Shown piece after piece: positions 50,825 to 52,267 of a stretch of 52,267 bases of DNA. The DNA is from an uncultured Acetatifactor sp. GTDB taxonomy: Bacteria; Bacillota; Clostridia; Lachnospirales; Lachnospiraceae. Both the position numbers and the translations under genes were made by a program. The stretch spans positions 1 through 52,267 of the forward strand of contig CAJTOJ010000027.1 of the NCBI GenBank assembly GCA_910577665.1. The letters run 5' to 3'. Position 1 is the stretch's first letter. Every line of letters begins with the position of its first letter. A model generated the notes under the pieces. The model was not told where the DNA came from. It did no database searches and was given only the letters and a program-made list of their open reading frames with translations.

Positions 50825-51492
50825 AGATAGAACTGGGACAATATCGTTTCGCACATCTGTCAGGAGATGAGATCTGTGTGTTGGGAGCATTCTTGAAATT
50901 GCCCTGTCTCTATGGGATATCTGCCGGGTGGATGAGAAGGGGATACCTAAGGATGGAAGACCGGGTCCTGCGCACCGCTGCAGCGTTGGAACAAAGGGGG
51001 GTTCTTCTGATGGAACCTGGCGGTATGGTCAGGATGGAGGAGACTCTGTACAGGCTTGTGATGGAGATGGGGCATGCTACACATCTGGGGCGGGTTGCTT
51101 ATGCCTGTGGAAGAGAGCAAGGAAGGATCTATCTGTACCATTCCGCGTCCGGACTGGTCACCGCAGAATGGGATCAGAGAGGCAATTACTTTCTGGGCAG
51201 GGTGGACGCCCGGGAGAAACTGGCAGAAGCCCTGGAGGAAGTGGAAGGGCAGGAGGATGCCCGGGAGCGGCCAGGGGATGGCTGGCTGGGGGCTATTGTG
51301 ATGGAGAAGAAGGAAAGTTTCTGGGAGAGAACCTTCGACCTGGCCTGGACCAGGGAGGAAGGCTTACTCACAAAAGCCTGGGAGGAGATGTGCCACAGGC
51401 TGGTGCCTGTATCTGCTGGTGCAGACAAAAAAGGCCAAGCGGAAAAGAAGGAAAATATTGACAGGTATGTGCAAAAGCATACCAGGGGATAG
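50821..51492 (+). CDS. T7SS-locus protein, family not recognised
   Basis: The 223-residue protein has a compact N-terminal alpha/beta domain (1-100, with LSGDEICVLGAFLKLPCLYG and a helix-turn-helix-like RAALEQRGVLL region). A beta-rich middle segment follows (YACGREQGRIYLYHSASGLVTAEWD), then a helical C terminus. The general plan is like ESX chaperones of the EspG type or DUF5081-type proteins, but I could not confirm either. Translation is coupled to the upstream gene by an ATGA overlap, and the YukD-like gene follows after 4 bases. Its place in the operon suggests a chaperone for WXG100-type substrates. Confidence 0.7.
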   Translation: MKIELGQYRFAHLSGDEICVLGAFLKLPCLYGISAGWMRRGYLRMEDRVLRTAAALEQRGVLLMEPGGMVRMEETLYRLVMEMGHATHLGRVAYACGREQGRIYLYHSASGLVTAEWDQRGNYFLGRVDAREKLAEALEEVEGQEDARERPGDGWLGAIVMEKKESFWERTFDLAWTREEGLLTKAWEEMCHRLVPVSAGADKKGQAEKKENIDRYVQKHTRG

Positions 51493-51496
51493 GAGC

Positions 51497-51757
51497 ATGA
51501 AAAATATCATTTTGACAGTCACGGATAAGCAGAGAAGGTTTCTGTATGACATGGAAGTGCCAGTAACAGAGCCAGGGTATGAACTGGCAGAGGATGTGAT
51601 GGAAGTCCTGAATGAAGGAAACCCGGGGTTGTACCTAAATGCCCGGTACCACTGCCTTTATATAAACCGCCTGGGACGCGTCCTGTCAGACCAGGAGTCC
51701 CTGGCCCAGGCACATGTGCGCAACGGGGACTATGTTACCATCATATCCAGGATATAG
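51497..51757 (+). CDS. YukD/EsaB-like ubiquitin-fold protein of the T7SS
   Basis: The 86-residue protein has the ubiquitin-like layout of YukD/EsaB: strand NIILTVTDKQRRFLYDMEVP, a helix (ELAEDVMEVLN), and strands ending LAQAHVRNGDYVTIIS. YukD-type proteins are required for T7SS activity in Bacillus and Staphylococcus. GATAGGAG precedes the ATG at 51497 (an in-frame region back to 51419 overlaps the preceding gene). It lies between the unknown protein and the WXG100 gene. Confidence 0.85.
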   Translation: MKNIILTVTDKQRRFLYDMEVPVTEPGYELAEDVMEVLNEGNPGLYLNARYHCLYINRLGRVLSDQESLAQAHVRNGDYVTIISRI

Positions 51758-51767
51758 GAGGGCAAGC

Positions 51768-52088
51768 ATGGAGATTATCAATACGTATAGTGAGACCATA
51801 GCTCATTACAATATGAAGCTCGGCCATGCTGAGGATGAGCTGAACGATGCCATCCGGTATTTACAGGAACTGGAAATCATGGCATCTGACGGATGGAACG
51901 GTCCGGCGGCAGATGCCTTCCGCAGCCGGGTGGAAGAGCTGGAAAGGGAAATGGCGTTCCCAAGGGACAGCTTTGAACAGATCCGCCGGGCCCTGGCACA
52001 GTTAAGGTCTGCCATGGAAGAGGAGATCCGCACCCTCATGGAGGAGGCAGCAGCCCTGGCCGCTGCAGCGGATAGGGTGCCGGGGTAA
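51768..52088 (+). CDS. WXG100-family T7SS substrate (EsxA-like)
   Basis: The 106-residue protein has the helix-turn-helix hairpin of WXG100 proteins: a first helix (MKLGHAEDELNDAIRYLQEL), the turn motif DGWNGPAADAF with W-x-G, and a second helix (REMAFPRDSFEQIRRALAQL). The C terminus is helical, acidic and Ala-rich, with no obvious Y-x-x-x-D/E export signal in view. WXG100 proteins are dimeric secreted substrates that also prime the EssC channel. TAGGAGG lies 8 bases before the ATG at 51768. From 52089 to the end no gene is seen. Confidence 0.92.
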   Translation: MEIINTYSETIAHYNMKLGHAEDELNDAIRYLQELEIMASDGWNGPAADAFRSRVEELEREMAFPRDSFEQIRRALAQLRSAMEEEIRTLMEEAAALAAAADRVPG

Positions 52089-52267
52089 TGCAGAAGCTCC
52101 GGGTTGCCATACAACCGGCAGACCGGGACTATAAGGAATAAACAGGGAACAAAAGGATACAGAATGTTTGCCCGCTGCAGGGGGCTTACAGATAGACCAA
52201 CCAAATATATATTAGGTAATTGCGAAACAAGTTCAAAATCTTGATTCTAATAGGGCAAAGACCCGGT

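Overview
The window looks like a chromosomal segment of a Lachnospiraceae-type Clostridia (Bacillota): moderately GC-rich low-spacer DNA with strong AGGAGG ribosome sites, a threonine T-box in front of thrS, an infC-rpmI-rplT operon with a leader attenuator, the rho-rpmE-DUF1385-prmC-prfA neighbourhood typical of Firmicutes, and a Firmicutes-type (EssC/YukD/WXG100) type VII secretion locus. Genus cannot be decided from the sequence alone. Nearly all genes are on the plus strand; only an XRE regulator, a class I glutamine-amidotransferase-like hydrolase, a 76-residue protein, a tRNA-Gly and a possible gene remnant lie on the minus strand.

Layout. 1-1.3 kb: end of a polytopic membrane protein. 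1.8-7.1 kb: translation/transcription housekeeping (rho, rpmE, a DUF1385 membrane protein, prmC, prfA). 7.2-11 kb: XRE regulator with helical repeats, a DUF6033 protein, a cyclophilin lipoprotein and a CarD-family regulator. 11-17.1 kb: T-box, small membrane protein, thrS, a DUF1540 cysteine-rich protein, tRNA-Leu(AAG), a GNAT acetyltransferase and the two-subunit L-serine dehydratase. 17.1-23.1 kb: a tiny promoter-ORF-terminator unit, then two ABC exporters carrying N-terminal zinc ribbons on either side of a DUF1854 protein. 23.4-32.1 kb: a five-gene set (SWIM zinc finger, HEAT-like, MoxR AAA+ ATPase, DUF5682, VWA) related in content to E. coli yehLMPQ. 32.1-43.4 kb: citrate synthase, a Mbeg1-like/DUF2974 hydrolase, the C26 hydrolase, infC-rpmI-rplT, a HAD phosphatase, a 76-residue leader-like protein, tRNA-Gly(CCC), pepD, an AI-2E family permease and tRNA-Pro(AGG). 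43.6 kb to the end: a Sel1-repeat protein and a type VII secretion operon (EssC, two unrecognised proteins, YukD-like, WXG100).

The intergenic DNA is unusually structured. At least three families of small dispersed repeats with terminal inverted repeats occur (family 1: 1495-1672, 37858-38030 and an end fragment at 39600; family 2: 9103-9220 and 23187-23346; family 3: about 1331, 8039, 10814 and 39898). Families 1 and 2 have hairpins whose paired bases change together between copies, so the folded structure seems to be what is preserved.

The strongest candidates for under-described biology are the five-gene MoxR/VWA/DUF5682/SWIM set, the DUF1854 double ABC exporter, the unknown T7SS-linked proteins at 50231-51492, the small palindrome-controlled transcript at 17162-17387, the covarying repeat family 1, and the presence of two tRNAs with A at wobble position 34. 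All functional assignments come from motif recognition by eye; no database search or folding program was run.
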